DNA from: Rodentibacter heidelbergensis
Lineage (GTDB): Bacteria; Pseudomonadota; Gammaproteobacteria; Enterobacterales; Pasteurellaceae
Assembly: GCF_002000125.1 (NCBI RefSeq)
Contig: NZ_MLHH01000008.1
Coordinates: forward strand, 62,001-126,000
Direction of reading: 5' to 3'
Length of the DNA stretch: 64,000 bases
The number at the start of each line of letters is the position of its first letter. Position 1 is the first letter of the stretch. Shown piece by piece: positions 38,926 through 49,321 of the stretch. A program made the position numbers and the translations under genes. The notes under the pieces are model-generated. The model saw only the letters and a program-made list of their open reading frames with translations. It was not told where the DNA came from and made no database searches.

Positions 38926-40392
38926 TTAGTGAACATAGCGTTTCATCGCTTCAGCAATGAGCTCTGCTTCAGGGCCTAGCACCACTTGTAACCCATCATT
39001 GCCTATTTTGATCGTCCCTTTTGAACCGAGGGATTTCAGCTGCGCTTCATTGATATTGTTGTGATCAACCAAGGTAAGACGTAATCGAGTGATACAGGCA
39101 TCAATATGTTTGAAGTTTTCTTTCCCACCCAACGCATCAATAAATTTGATCGCCGTTTCTTCACGAGAACTGTTTTCTGCCACGGCCGTTTCTTCCTGTG
39201 TTTCTTCTTGATCTTCACGTCCAAGGGTTTTGAGGTTGAACATCTTGATTGCGGCACGGAATATCACATAGTAAATGGCAAAGAAAACGACGCCTTGTAC
39301 AATGAGCATATACCAATTTACCGCAAGCGGATTACGAGAAGAAAGTACCATATCCACTAAACCGGCACTGAAACCAAAGCCGGCAATCCAGTGCATACTT
39401 GCTGCAATAAACACGGAGATCCCGGTTAAGAGTGCGTGAATAACATAAAGAATTGGGGCGACGAACATGAATGAAAACTCAAGTGGCTCGGTAATCCCGG
39501 TGAAGAAAGAAGCAAAGGCGGCAGCCAACATAATGGAAGCTACTTTGGTTTTTTGGCTTGGTTTGGCACTGTGGTAAATAGCCAAAGCCGCACCCGGTAA
39601 ACCAAACATCATCACCGGGAAGAAGCCTGCTTGATACATACCGGTTACCCCGACAGTTGCGCTGCCTTCAGCAAGGGATTTTGCGCCACCGAGGAAATTT
39701 GGAATATCGTTAATTCCCGCTACATCAAACCAGAATACGGAGTTTAAGGCATGGTGTAAGCCCACTGAAATGAGCAAGCGGTTAAAGAAACCATAGATGC
39801 CTGCACCAACGGCGCCTAAATCTTTGATTGACTCACCGAAAGAAACAAGACCATTAAAAATAGGTGGCCAAACGTAGAGAAGAAGGAAAGAAAGGGCGAT
39901 CATTACAAAGGCCACGACAATCGGTACGAGGCGTTTTCCACTAAAGAACGACAGGGCTTTAGGTAATTCCACCTGATAAAAACGATTATAAAGTTCGGCA
40001 GAAATAACCCCAATTAGGATCCCAATAAATTGGTTGTTAATTTTGCCAAAAGCGGCAGGAACTTGGCTTGGGTCAATATGTTGCAATTGTGCGACACCGC
40101 CCGGAGAAAGCAATGTAGTCACTACATAAAAACCTACCAAGCCGGAAAGGGCTGCGGAACCATGCTTGTCTTTGGATAAACCAAAAGCCACCCCAACGGC
40201 GAATAATAAGCCCATATTATCAATAATAGCCGCCCCTGATTTGATTAATAAGGCCGCTAATTGACTATTTGCCCCCCAACCGTCGGGGTCGATCCAATAA
40301 CCGATCCCCATTAATAGTGCGGCGGCAGGCAAGGCGGCAACTGGAACCATCAATGCCTGTCCGATTTTTTGTGCATAGCTTAGAACACTCAT
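38926..40392 (-). CDS. nagE: PTS N-acetylglucosamine transporter, IICB
   Basis: A 488-residue membrane protein with an IIC domain (~1-375), closely following E. coli NagE: VPVAALPAAALLMGIGYW, RLLISVGLHHALNSVFWF, FFPVMMFGLPGAALAIYHSA, FFTGITEPLEFSFMFVAPILYVIHALLTGIS. The IIB domain (~405-488) has the phospho-cysteine in HIDACITRLRLTL. E. coli NagE has a fused IIA domain that is absent here, so IIA-Glc in trans is needed. It would deliver GlcNAc-6-P to NagA. The ribosome-binding site AAGGAGT is clear. Confidence 0.88.
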   Translation of the reverse strand: MSVLSYAQKIGQALMVPVAALPAAALLMGIGYWIDPDGWGANSQLAALLIKSGAAIIDNMGLLFAVGVAFGLSKDKHGSAALSGLVGFYVVTTLLSPGGVAQLQHIDPSQVPAAFGKINNQFIGILIGVISAELYNRFYQVELPKALSFFSGKRLVPIVVAFVMIALSFLLLYVWPPIFNGLVSFGESIKDLGAVGAGIYGFFNRLLISVGLHHALNSVFWFDVAGINDIPNFLGGAKSLAEGSATVGVTGMYQAGFFPVMMFGLPGAALAIYHSAKPSQKTKVASIMLAAAFASFFTGITEPLEFSFMFVAPILYVIHALLTGISVFIAASMHWIAGFGFSAGLVDMVLSSRNPLAVNWYMLIVQGVVFFAIYYVIFRAAIKMFNLKTLGREDQEETQEETAVAENSSREETAIKFIDALGGKENFKHIDACITRLRLTLVDHNNINEAQLKSLGSKGTIKIGNDGLQVVLGPEAELIAEAMKRYVH

Positions 40393-40416
40393 AAATACTC
40401 CTTAGATTTTTTATGC

Positions 40417-40447
40417 ACCGCTTGTAAGGATACTGTTCACAAGCGGT
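40417..40447 (-). repeat. Inverted pair of Actinobacillus-type uptake sequences
   Basis: ACCGCTTGT (40417-40425) and ACAAGCGGT (40439-40447) form a 9-bp stem between nanM and nagE. This is the core of the Apl-type USS used by Actinobacillus/Mannheimia relatives, not the AAGTGCGGT found elsewhere in this window. It probably also terminates nanM. Confidence 0.7.
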
Positions 40448-40466
40448 CGTTTATCTTTATTTGTGG

Positions 40467-41594
40467 TTATTCCACGGTTAATTTCTTACCGTCATAGCTT
40501 AACGCTTTCACCGAGGTTAAGGCTTTTCCACCGTCGGTTTCACCACCAATTAATAGCACCTTATTATCATAAGAAACGGATAATCCATAGCCGATATTCA
40601 TTGGTAGCTCGCCAATAATACGCCATTTTCCATTATTTAAGGTATAAATTTCCTTATGCCATGTTTTGCTTAACCCTTTGTGAGCGTGCAACATACCTTC
40701 TTTAAATTGTTTAACCGATCCCGGGAAGTTTGCGCCTCCGGTGACTAAATAATGCCCATGGCTATAACCTGCCATTGCACCGGCTAAACCATCTTGGCTT
40801 TTTCCTTCAGGGGCTGGTAAATCAGGTAGATTTTTCCATTGCACACCTTTGGCGGTGAATTGCCCTTGGTGGGTTTCTGCGGTGCGAAGTCCGGGTTTGA
40901 TTTCTCCATTCACCACCATTAAATCTTTGTCTTGAATGGTAAATGCGGCACCGGCCCGACCGGAAAATGGCAGCCGACCTTCATTACGCCATTGATTGGT
41001 TGAAGGCTGATAGCTTAATAATTCCGTGGTAAAGAAATAATCTTCCGGGCGTTGATTGAAATAGGCGGCGGCTATGGCTTCTTTTTTCATTTTATCTTCA
41101 CCGGCAGCCATCGTATCTTGGAAGAAACCATTAAAGAGAGCAAGATTGGAGCCACCGACAATGTAAACCTTATCGCCATATGATGCACCGGATGAACCCA
41201 CTAAACCTCGTGGAGAACGGGTTGGCAATTTTGTCCAAGTATTATCCGTTGGATTATACTGGTAGGCATCATTGACTAATTGAAGCTCACCTTTTTCATT
41301 TTTTTGCAAGCCGCCAAAAATATAAAGTTTTCCCTCTACTGCAACGGCAACGGGCTGATTGCGTTCTCCACCCGGGAAGGTAGCAATCTCTTGCCATTGG
41401 GCGGCAGGGTCTTTTAGGTTGAGGGAATAGAATTTATCGCCACCGGAACCTAATCCCACATAAACGGTATCACCGATTAATGCCCCCGCTCCACTTTTAA
41501 TGCCCACAGGCAGATCCGGATAAGCCTGAGCGTTTGCAGAAAAGGCGAGGGTGGCAAAAAGTGCTGTGCATAATGCTGTTTTTGTTCGTGTCAT
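40467..41594 (-). CDS. nanM: N-acetylneuraminate epimerase (mutarotase)
   Basis: A ~375-residue secreted kelch-type beta-propeller that converts alpha- to beta-N-acetylneuraminate in the periplasm. The signal peptide ends [12 protein letters not shown]. Kelch repeats show as GG-containing blades ([44 protein letters not shown]). Start at 41594 (or 41597) after GAGG; the ATG at 41606 is less well spaced. It follows siaT across a USS terminator and supplies the SiaPT/NanA branch. Confidence 0.93.
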   Translation of the reverse strand: MTRTKTALCTALFATLAFSANAQAYPDLPVGIKSGAGALIGDTVYVGLGSGGDKFYSLNLKDPAAQWQEIATFPGGERNQPVAVAVEGKLYIFGGLQKNEKGELQLVNDAYQYNPTDNTWTKLPTRSPRGLVGSSGASYGDKVYIVGGSNLALFNGFFQDTMAAGEDKMKKEAIAAAYFNQRPEDYFFTTELLSYQPSTNQWRNEGRLPFSGRAGAAFTIQDKDLMVVNGEIKPGLRTAETHQGQFTAKGVQWKNLPDLPAPEGKSQDGLAGAMAGYSHGHYLVTGGANFPGSVKQFKEGMLHAHKGLSKTWHKEIYTLNNGKWRIIGELPMNIGYGLSVSYDNKVLLIGGETDGGKALTSVKALSYDGKKLTVE

Positions 41595-41660
41595 CATAAA
41601 CCTCATTGGGTAATGTTAGGGTTGGCTATTCATAAAACAGCATTGAATAGCGTGTGATTT

Positions 41661-41700
41661 AAAGTGCGGTCAAAAATGAGCGTATTTTTAACCGCACTTT
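41661..41700 (-). terminator. USS inverted-pair hairpin between siaT and nanM
   Basis: AAAGTGCGGT at 41661 and ACCGCACTTT at 41691. A 10-bp perfect stem lies just after the siaT stop. Confidence 0.8.
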
Positions 41701-41714
41701 GGATTATCTCTCCT

Positions 41715-43565
41715 TTACGGAATCAACAGATTCGGTATAAAGGTAATAATTTGTGGGAACACCGTAATTAAAATTAACATCGCAAAAATAGGGACTAAGA
41801 ACGGTAATACCCCTTTGGTGACGGTAGATACCGACATATTGCCGACACGGGCGACCACAAAGAGCGCCATACCCATTGGTGGGGTTAAAATACCGATCAT
41901 CATATTTAACGTGGTCATCACCCCAAAGAATACGAGGTCGATATTAAATTGCATCGCAATGGGGATAAGCATTGGTAGCACTAAGAATTGCAATGCTAAA
42001 GCATCAATAAACATCCCCAAGAAGAGCAACAAGGCATTAATCATCACTAAGACCATTAACGGTGAATCTGCCACCGCAACAAATACATCGGCAATACGCA
42101 TAGCCACTTGTTCACGGGCTATCATATCGCCGAAGAAAGTTACCGTCATAATCATTAATGCCACCACACCGGTAATTGCCATGGCTTCAACACAGCTGTT
42201 GAAAAGCATTTTTAGAGTGAGTTCTTTGTAGACAAATTTTCCGATAATTACAGAATAGGTTGCAGCGACTACGGCAGATTCCGTTGGGCTAAAGAGACCG
42301 GAGAAGATCCCACCAATAATTAATAATGGCGTTAAAATTGCCCAAAATGCCCTTTTAAATGCGCTGCAAAGTTGCTCGCGGGAGGCTTTAGGGGTTCTTG
42401 GATAACCCCGCTTTTTAGACACATAATAATTCATCGCCATTAATGCGATAGTGACGAGTACGCCCGGCACAAAACCGGCAATAAAGAGTTTCGCAATGGA
42501 TTCGTTGGCAATCACCCCGTAAATGATCATGGCAATGCTCGGTGGCACTAAAGGGCCGATAATACAAGAGGCGGCAGTGATCCCCCCACAAATATCATCA
42601 TCATAACCGGCATCACGCATGGCTTTAATTTCAAGTTGACCTAAACCGCCTGCATCGGCAAGGGCAGAGCCTGACATACCGGAGAATAATAAACTTGCGC
42701 CAATATTCACATGGCCCATTCCGCCGGTATAGTGTCCTAGCAGGGCTTTGGCGAAACTAAAAATGCGTTCGGTAATCCCGCCGGTATTCATCAAAATACC
42801 GGTGAGAATATAAAACGGCACAGCGAGCAGTGGGAAGCTGTCAAGGCTGTATACCAGTTTATCTGCCGCCGCATTGACCACATTCCAGCGGGTCATGGAA
42901 AAATAAAGCAGAGAGGTAATAAAAAGCGACCAGCCCACCGGTACGCCTAAGAACATAATGACAAGCCACACCAACAAAGCGACATAGACGGCATTTGAGC
43001 CTAATTTCATATAGTTCGTGAAACGCAGCACTTTAAACCACTCAGGGGCGAAGAATAAAATTGCCAGTAAAATGACCGCACTTATGATGAAAAATGTGGC
43101 AGGTAAATAGCTTTTCCCTTCTTTGAAATTATGGGCTTGAGCTTGGAAAAAACGCACCATCATCAACAATGCGATGATAGGGAGAGAAGCAAAAATCCAT
43201 TTTTCAGAAATGCCACCCAGTGCATCAATAGGGAAGGAGGCATTCATGAAATTTCGAACACCAAAGTGAATAAAAAAGAAAATACCGGCAAAAATAATGA
43301 GTTGAACAAAGGTGTTGGCAATTTTTCTGATTTTCTCGGGCATCAAATTCGTTAAGAAATCAATATAGACGTGTTCTTGTTTTCTGATTGCCACACTAAT
43401 CCCGAGCATCCCGACATAAACAAAAAGGAGCTTAGCCAGTTCTTCACTCCAAATCAGCGGAGCGTGAAAGAGTTGTCGGGAAAGAATTTGGGCGATAAGA
43501 ATACAAAAAATGACGAGAAATAAAACGCCACCAATCCATTCTTCAAGTTTGTTAAAAATTTTCAT
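41715..43565 (-). CDS. siaT: Sialic acid TRAP transporter, fused QM permease
   Basis: A 616-residue inner-membrane protein. The small DctQ-like domain (~1-165, four TM segments, [24 protein letters not shown]) is joined to a DctM-like domain (~190-616) with [26 protein letters not shown] and [19 protein letters not shown]. The fusion and length are as in H. influenzae SiaQM. It works with SiaP and a Na+ gradient to import Neu5Ac. The Shine-Dalgarno GGAG is 6 bp before the ATG. Confidence 0.95.
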   Translation of the reverse strand: MKIFNKLEEWIGGVLFLVIFCILIAQILSRQLFHAPLIWSEELAKLLFVYVGMLGISVAIRKQEHVYIDFLTNLMPEKIRKIANTFVQLIIFAGIFFFIHFGVRNFMNASFPIDALGGISEKWIFASLPIIALLMMVRFFQAQAHNFKEGKSYLPATFFIISAVILLAILFFAPEWFKVLRFTNYMKLGSNAVYVALLVWLVIMFLGVPVGWSLFITSLLYFSMTRWNVVNAAADKLVYSLDSFPLLAVPFYILTGILMNTGGITERIFSFAKALLGHYTGGMGHVNIGASLLFSGMSGSALADAGGLGQLEIKAMRDAGYDDDICGGITAASCIIGPLVPPSIAMIIYGVIANESIAKLFIAGFVPGVLVTIALMAMNYYVSKKRGYPRTPKASREQLCSAFKRAFWAILTPLLIIGGIFSGLFSPTESAVVAATYSVIIGKFVYKELTLKMLFNSCVEAMAITGVVALMIMTVTFFGDMIAREQVAMRIADVFVAVADSPLMVLVMINALLLFLGMFIDALALQFLVLPMLIPIAMQFNIDLVFFGVMTTLNMMIGILTPPMGMALFVVARVGNMSVSTVTKGVLPFLVPIFAMLILITVFPQIITFIPNLLIP

Positions 43566-43640
43566 ACTTCACTCCATGAAAGAAGACCAAAGGAAGCAAG
43601 ATGAGAGAAGTGCGCCAAATTATTGACGCACTTGGTATGA

Positions 43641-44876
<1,236 letters not shown>

Positions 44877-44945
44877 CTAGGCTTTAGCGATATTGTTGAA
44901 AGCTTATCTGAATAGAATGATTTGACTAAAAACAAGGGGCAATCT

Positions 44946-45629
44946 ATGTCCAAATTGACACAAGAACAGATTTTCCAGCAAATCCAAAAGGGGTTAATCG
45001 CCTCTTGTCAACCCGTTGATGATGGCCCGATGGATAAGCCTGAAATTGTGGCCGCTATGGCGCAAGCCGCTGTTATTGGTGGAGCAGCGGGGCTTCGTAT
45101 TGAGGGTGTAGAAAATTTAAAAGCCACTCGGGCAGTCGTCAAAGTGCCGATTATTGGCATTGTAAAACGTGATTTACCGGATAGCCCAATTCGCATCACC
45201 CCTTTCTTGCAGGATATTGAAGCCTTGGCAAATGCCGGTGCAGATATTATCGCCGTGGATGGTACTCATCGCCCCCGTCCTGTTGATTTAGAAAGTGCGG
45301 TCAAAAAAATTCATGAATTAGGTTGTCTTGCTATGGCAGACTGTGCCAATTTGGAAGAAGGGCTACATTGTCAAAAACTCGGCTTTGATATTATCGGTAG
45401 CACAATGTCCGGCTATACCGGAGGAGAAGTGCCAGAAGAACCGGACTATCAACTGGTAAGAGATTTGAAAGCAGCAGGCTGTCGGGTGATGGCAGAGGGG
45501 CGTTACAATACGCCGGAGTTGGCGAAAACAGCGATAGAAATCGGTGCGGATTTTGTCACGGTAGGTTCTGCATTAACACGCCTTGAGCATATCGTCAGTT
45601 GGTTTGCTCAGGCGGTGAAATCCGCCTAG
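44946..45629 (+). CDS. nanE: N-acetylmannosamine-6-phosphate 2-epimerase
   Basis: A 227-residue TIM-barrel enzyme converting ManNAc-6-P to GlcNAc-6-[56 protein letters not shown] and [20 protein letters not shown] are family signatures. The ATG at 44946 is used because AAGGGG precedes it; the upstream ATG at 44922 is not needed. It is the first gene of nanE-nanK-siaR-nanA-nagB-nagA. Confidence 0.95.
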   Translation: MSKLTQEQIFQQIQKGLIASCQPVDDGPMDKPEIVAAMAQAAVIGGAAGLRIEGVENLKATRAVVKVPIIGIVKRDLPDSPIRITPFLQDIEALANAGADIIAVDGTHRPRPVDLESAVKKIHELGCLAMADCANLEEGLHCQKLGFDIIGSTMSGYTGGEVPEEPDYQLVRDLKAAGCRVMAEGRYNTPELAKTAIEIGADFVTVGSALTRLEHIVSWFAQAVKSA

Positions 45630-45696
45630 TAAGCAAAGTTGGCGCTAACGTTTAAATGGTAACAGTCGGGGAAAATCCTATCAAAAAGGAGGCATT

Positions 45697-46611
45697 ATGC
45701 GTGGTTTAGCTTTAGATATTGGTGGAACGAAGATTGCGGCCGCCCTTGTCGAAGAAAGCGGCATTATTCAGCGTCAACAAATTGCCACACCACAAGCGCA
45801 TGCCGCGAGAGCATTACATCAAGCTATTGCGCAGTTAATGGCGGATTATTGTCATCAGTTTGATTATGTTGCCGTGGCCTCTACCGGTATCATTAATCAA
45901 GGAATTTTGACCGCACTTAATCCTAAAAACCTGGGCGGACTTGCCGAGTTTCCATTAAAAGCAAGTATTGCCCGCCATACTTCCAAACCTATTGGTTTAT
46001 TAAATGATGTGCAGGCGGCGGCCTATGCAGAATATCAATTACAAGATCGTAGTCAATTAGCCAATTTTGCCTTTATTACGGTGTCAACCGGGGTTGGCGG
46101 TGGGTTGATTGTCAATCATCAACTACTCACAGAACCCAACGGCATTTCAGGGCATATCGGTCATACCTTAGCCGATCCGAATGGCCCGTTGTGCGGTTGT
46201 GGGCGGCGTGGCTGTGTGGAGGCAATTGCCGCCGGTCGAGCCATTGAAGCGGTGGCATCAACTTGGAGCGATCCTTGTTCTCCGAAAGAAGTATTTGAAC
46301 GTTTTAGAAAAAATGATGAAAAAGCGACCGCACTTGTCGCAAATTCCGCAAGGGCTATTGCCAATTTAGTGGCCGATTTAAAAATAGCCATGGATATGCA
46401 AAAAATCGTGATAGGCGGAAGTGTCGGTTTAGCAGAAGGCTATCTGCCTTTGGTGCAACGATTTCTTGATGAAATGCCATCCATTTATCGTTGCGAAATT
46501 GAAAGCGCCCGATTGGGACAAGATGCCGGTTTAGTGGGGGCAGCCCGCTGGGTTAAAGATAGCTTGCTTAGTCAGCCTCAAGATGTGAGTGAAGAGAATT
46601 GTTATGCCTAA
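45697..46611 (+). CDS. nanK: N-acetylmannosamine kinase (ROK family)
   Basis: A 304-residue sugar kinase making ManNAc-6-P. The ATP motif LALDIGGTKIAAALVE is N-terminal, and NDVQAAAYAEY holds the catalytic Asp. The ROK zinc motif GHTLADPNGPLCGCGRRGCVEA has the full Cys set. Preceded by the strong AAGGAGG. Its end overlaps siaR by 8 bp. Two USS copies lie within the coding region. Confidence 0.95.
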   Translation: MRGLALDIGGTKIAAALVEESGIIQRQQIATPQAHAARALHQAIAQLMADYCHQFDYVAVASTGIINQGILTALNPKNLGGLAEFPLKASIARHTSKPIGLLNDVQAAAYAEYQLQDRSQLANFAFITVSTGVGGGLIVNHQLLTEPNGISGHIGHTLADPNGPLCGCGRRGCVEAIAAGRAIEAVASTWSDPCSPKEVFERFRKNDEKATALVANSARAIANLVADLKIAMDMQKIVIGGSVGLAEGYLPLVQRFLDEMPSIYRCEIESARLGQDAGLVGAARWVKDSLLSQPQDVSEENCYA

Positions 46612-47470
46612 AAATGGAAATATTTTAAACACCATCAGCTCGCTTTATCAAAGCCTAACAAAAACAGAGAAAAAAATTGCCGACAGAATTTTAATGTCGC
46701 CGGATTTGGTGGTGCAGTGTCCGCTTTCGGAAATTGCCGACCATTTAGAGGTGGGGGAAGCCACTTTTGTCCGTTTTTGTCGTTCTATTGGATTTAAGGG
46801 TTTTAGCGATTTTAAATTAGAACTCTCTATCGAACTCGCCACTAAGGATAATGGCGATAATCCGTTGTTGGAAACGGATATTGAGCATACAGATAGCTCG
46901 TTACATATCGCTCAAAAATTACAAAGTGCGATTTCCAATGTGGTGAATGAAACCCTAAATTTGCTGGATTTTAAACAATTGGAAAAGGCGGTTTCCGCTA
47001 TCCGTCAGGCAAATCGTATTTTCTTGTTTGGCGTGGGATCATCAGGGATCACGGCAGAAGAAGCAAAAAATAAATTGATGCGTATCGGCTTTCAAGTGGA
47101 TGCCACAGGTAACAATCATTTTATGTATATGCAAGCGGCATTATTAACGCCAAAAGATGTGGCGATTGGCATTAGCCATTCCGGTTATTCGCAAGAAACC
47201 GCTCATGCCCTAAATATTGCGAAAAAAAATGGGGCGACCACTGTGGCGATCACCCATAGTTTACGTTCACCCATTACTGATTCTGCGGATTTTGTTTTGG
47301 TGAACGGGAATAAGCAGGGCAAATTACAGGGGGATTCCATCGGAACCAAAATTGCCCAGCTTTTTGTCTTGGATTTAATTTATGCTTTGCTGGTGCAATC
47401 AGAGCAGGAACGAGCGGTGGAAACTAAGCAAAAGACCCTCAATGTGATTCTCGAACAACGTATAAAATAG
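46604..47470 (+). CDS. siaR: Sialic acid catabolism repressor SiaR (RpiR family)
   Basis: A 288-residue regulator. The N-terminal RpiR HTH (~1-80: SLTKTEKKIADRILMSPDLVVQCPLSEIADHLEVGEATFVRFCRSIGFKGFSDFK) is followed by a SIS sugar-isomerase domain (~125-260: RIFLFGVGSSGITAEEAKNKLMRIG, GISHSGYSQET). In H. influenzae SiaR, with glucosamine-6-P as co-effector, represses both nan and sia operons. It is translated from an ATG inside the end of nanK. A position inside the operon it controls fits that role. Confidence 0.93.
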   Translation: MPKNGNILNTISSLYQSLTKTEKKIADRILMSPDLVVQCPLSEIADHLEVGEATFVRFCRSIGFKGFSDFKLELSIELATKDNGDNPLLETDIEHTDSSLHIAQKLQSAISNVVNETLNLLDFKQLEKAVSAIRQANRIFLFGVGSSGITAEEAKNKLMRIGFQVDATGNNHFMYMQAALLTPKDVAIGISHSGYSQETAHALNIAKKNGATTVAITHSLRSPITDSADFVLVNGNKQGKLQGDSIGTKIAQLFVLDLIYALLVQSEQERAVETKQKTLNVILEQRIK

Positions 47471-47479
47471 GAGAAAATT

Positions 47480-48358
47480 ATGCGTGATTTAAAAGGTATT
47501 TTCAGTGCGTTATTAGTGTCATTCAACGAAGACGGATCCATTAATGAGAAAGGATTACGCCAGATTATTCGTTATAATATCGACAAAATGAAAGTGGATG
47601 GTTTATATGTGGGTGGTTCTACCGGAGAAAACTTTATGCTTTCTACGGCAGAGAAAAAAGAAATTTTCCGCATTGCAAAAGATGAAGTAAAAGATCAAGT
47701 GGCATTGATTGCACAAGTGGGCAGTGTGAATTTACAGGAAGCCGTTGAATTAGGTCAATATGCCACCGAATTAGGTTATGACTGTTTGTCTGCCGTTACA
47801 CCTTTCTACTATAAATTCAGCTTTCCTGAGATCAAACATTATTACGACACTATTATTGAGAAAACCGGTAATAATATGATCGTCTATTCCATTCCATTTT
47901 TAACCGGGGTGAATATGGGGATCGAGCAATTCGGTGAACTTTATAAAAACCCGAAAGTGCTGGGTGTGAAATTTACCGCAGGGGATTTTTATCTCTTAGA
48001 ACGTTTGAAAAAGGCTTATCCAAATCACCTTATTTGGGCAGGGTTTGATGAAATGATGTTGCCGGCTGCCGCTTTAGGCGTTGATGGTGCGATTGGTTCG
48101 ACATTTAATGTCAACGGTGTGCGTGCCCGTCAAATCTTTGAATTAACCCAAGCCGGTAAGCTGCAAGATGCTCTTGCGATTCAACATATCACCAATGATT
48201 TGATTGAAGGCATTTTGGCTAATGGTTTATATTTAACCATTAAAGAATTGCTTAAATTGGAGGGCGTGGAGGCAGGCTATTGTCGTGAACCAATGACGGC
48301 AAAAGCAACGCCGGAACAACTTGCCAAAGCAAAAGAATTAAAACAGAAATATTTATAA
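47480..48358 (+). CDS. nanA: N-acetylneuraminate lyase
   Basis: A 292-residue class I aldolase that splits Neu5Ac into ManNAc and pyruvate. The Schiff-base Lys164 is in [11 protein letters not shown], Tyr136 in [11 protein letters not shown] and the substrate-binding GGSTGE at 45-50. The start follows AGGAG. It lies 9 bp after siaR, so it is in the same operon. Confidence 0.97.
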   Translation: MRDLKGIFSALLVSFNEDGSINEKGLRQIIRYNIDKMKVDGLYVGGSTGENFMLSTAEKKEIFRIAKDEVKDQVALIAQVGSVNLQEAVELGQYATELGYDCLSAVTPFYYKFSFPEIKHYYDTIIEKTGNNMIVYSIPFLTGVNMGIEQFGELYKNPKVLGVKFTAGDFYLLERLKKAYPNHLIWAGFDEMMLPAAALGVDGAIGSTFNVNGVRARQIFELTQAGKLQDALAIQHITNDLIEGILANGLYLTIKELLKLEGVEAGYCREPMTAKATPEQLAKAKELKQKYL

Positions 48359-48362
48359 AAAA

Positions 48363-48441
48363 TTGACCGCACTTAGCACAATAGCCCATTCTGTCAGAAT
48401 TCATTTTCTCTAAAGTCGTGCAATGTGCTAAGTGCGGTCAA
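48363..48441. repeat. 18-bp perfect inverted repeat carrying two uptake sequences
   Basis: TTGACCGCACTTAGCACA (48363-48380) is exactly complementary to 48424-48441, with a 43-bp loop, between nanA and nagB. The match runs well past the 9-bp uptake core, so a strong hairpin should form and may limit read-through into nagBA. Confidence 0.8.
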
Positions 48442-48458
48442 ACGATAAGGAATTTATT

Positions 48459-49265
48459 ATGCGTCTTATCCCTTTACAAACAAACGAACAAGTCAGCCGT
48501 TGGGCTGCCCGTCATATTGTTGATCGGATTAACCATTTTCAACCCACAGCAGAACGCCCTTTTGTGCTGGGGCTACCCACCGGCAGTACGCCGTTAAAAA
48601 CCTATCAAGAATTAATCCGACTTTATCAAACAGGTGAAGTGAGTTTTAAATATGTCGTTACTTTTAACATGGACGAATATGTGGGTTTACCACAAGCTCA
48701 CCCTGAAAGCTATCACAGCTTTATGCATAAAAACTTCTTTAATCACATTGATATTCAACCGCAAAATATTCACATTTTAAACGGTAATACAGAGGATCAT
48801 GATGAAGAATGTCGCCGTTATGAGGAAAAAATTAAATCTTACGGAAAAATCAATTTATTTATGGGCGGTGTGGGAAATGATGGGCATATCGCCTTTAATG
48901 AGCCGGCATCATCATTAAATTCCCGTACACGCATTAAAACCCTAACGCAAGATACACTCATTGCCAATTCCCGTTTCTTTGATAATGATGTCAATCAAGT
49001 GCCGAAATATGCCTTAACCATTGGGGTAGGCACTTTATTGGATGCAGAAGAAGTGATGATTTTAGCGACCGGACACCAAAAAGCGCTTGCTGTGCAAGCT
49101 GCCGTGGAAGGGGCCGTAAACCATATGTGGACCGTTAGTGCATTGCAGCTTCACCGCCACTTTATTTTGGTATGCGATGAAGCCGCACAGCAAGAATTAA
49201 AAGTGAAAACGGTAAAATATTTCAGTGAATTAGAGCAACGCGCCATTCATAGCGTGTTATCATAA
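48459..49265 (+). CDS. nagB: Glucosamine-6-phosphate deaminase
   Basis: A 268-residue enzyme converting GlcN-6-P to fructose-6-P and ammonia. [19 protein letters not shown] (phosphate loop), [21 protein letters not shown] (catalytic Asp) and [19 protein letters not shown] (general-base His) are complete. The ATG at 48459 follows AAGGAA; an earlier in-frame ATG at 48432 lies within the inverted repeat and is unlikely. Its product feeds PfkA. Confidence 0.96.
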   Translation: MRLIPLQTNEQVSRWAARHIVDRINHFQPTAERPFVLGLPTGSTPLKTYQELIRLYQTGEVSFKYVVTFNMDEYVGLPQAHPESYHSFMHKNFFNHIDIQPQNIHILNGNTEDHDEECRRYEEKIKSYGKINLFMGGVGNDGHIAFNEPASSLNSRTRIKTLTQDTLIANSRFFDNDVNQVPKYALTIGVGTLLDAEEVMILATGHQKALAVQAAVEGAVNHMWTVSALQLHRHFILVCDEAAQQELKVKTVKYFSELEQRAIHSVLS

Positions 49266-49321
49266 TTTAGCAATTCCGCACAAAAGTGCGGTTGTTTTTT
49301 TGATGATTTTAGGAAGACAAA

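Noticed and set aside
41815-42231. 138-codon open frame antisense to siaT
   Set aside because: It is a compositional shadow of the siaT permease domain, with no start signal or recognisable motif.
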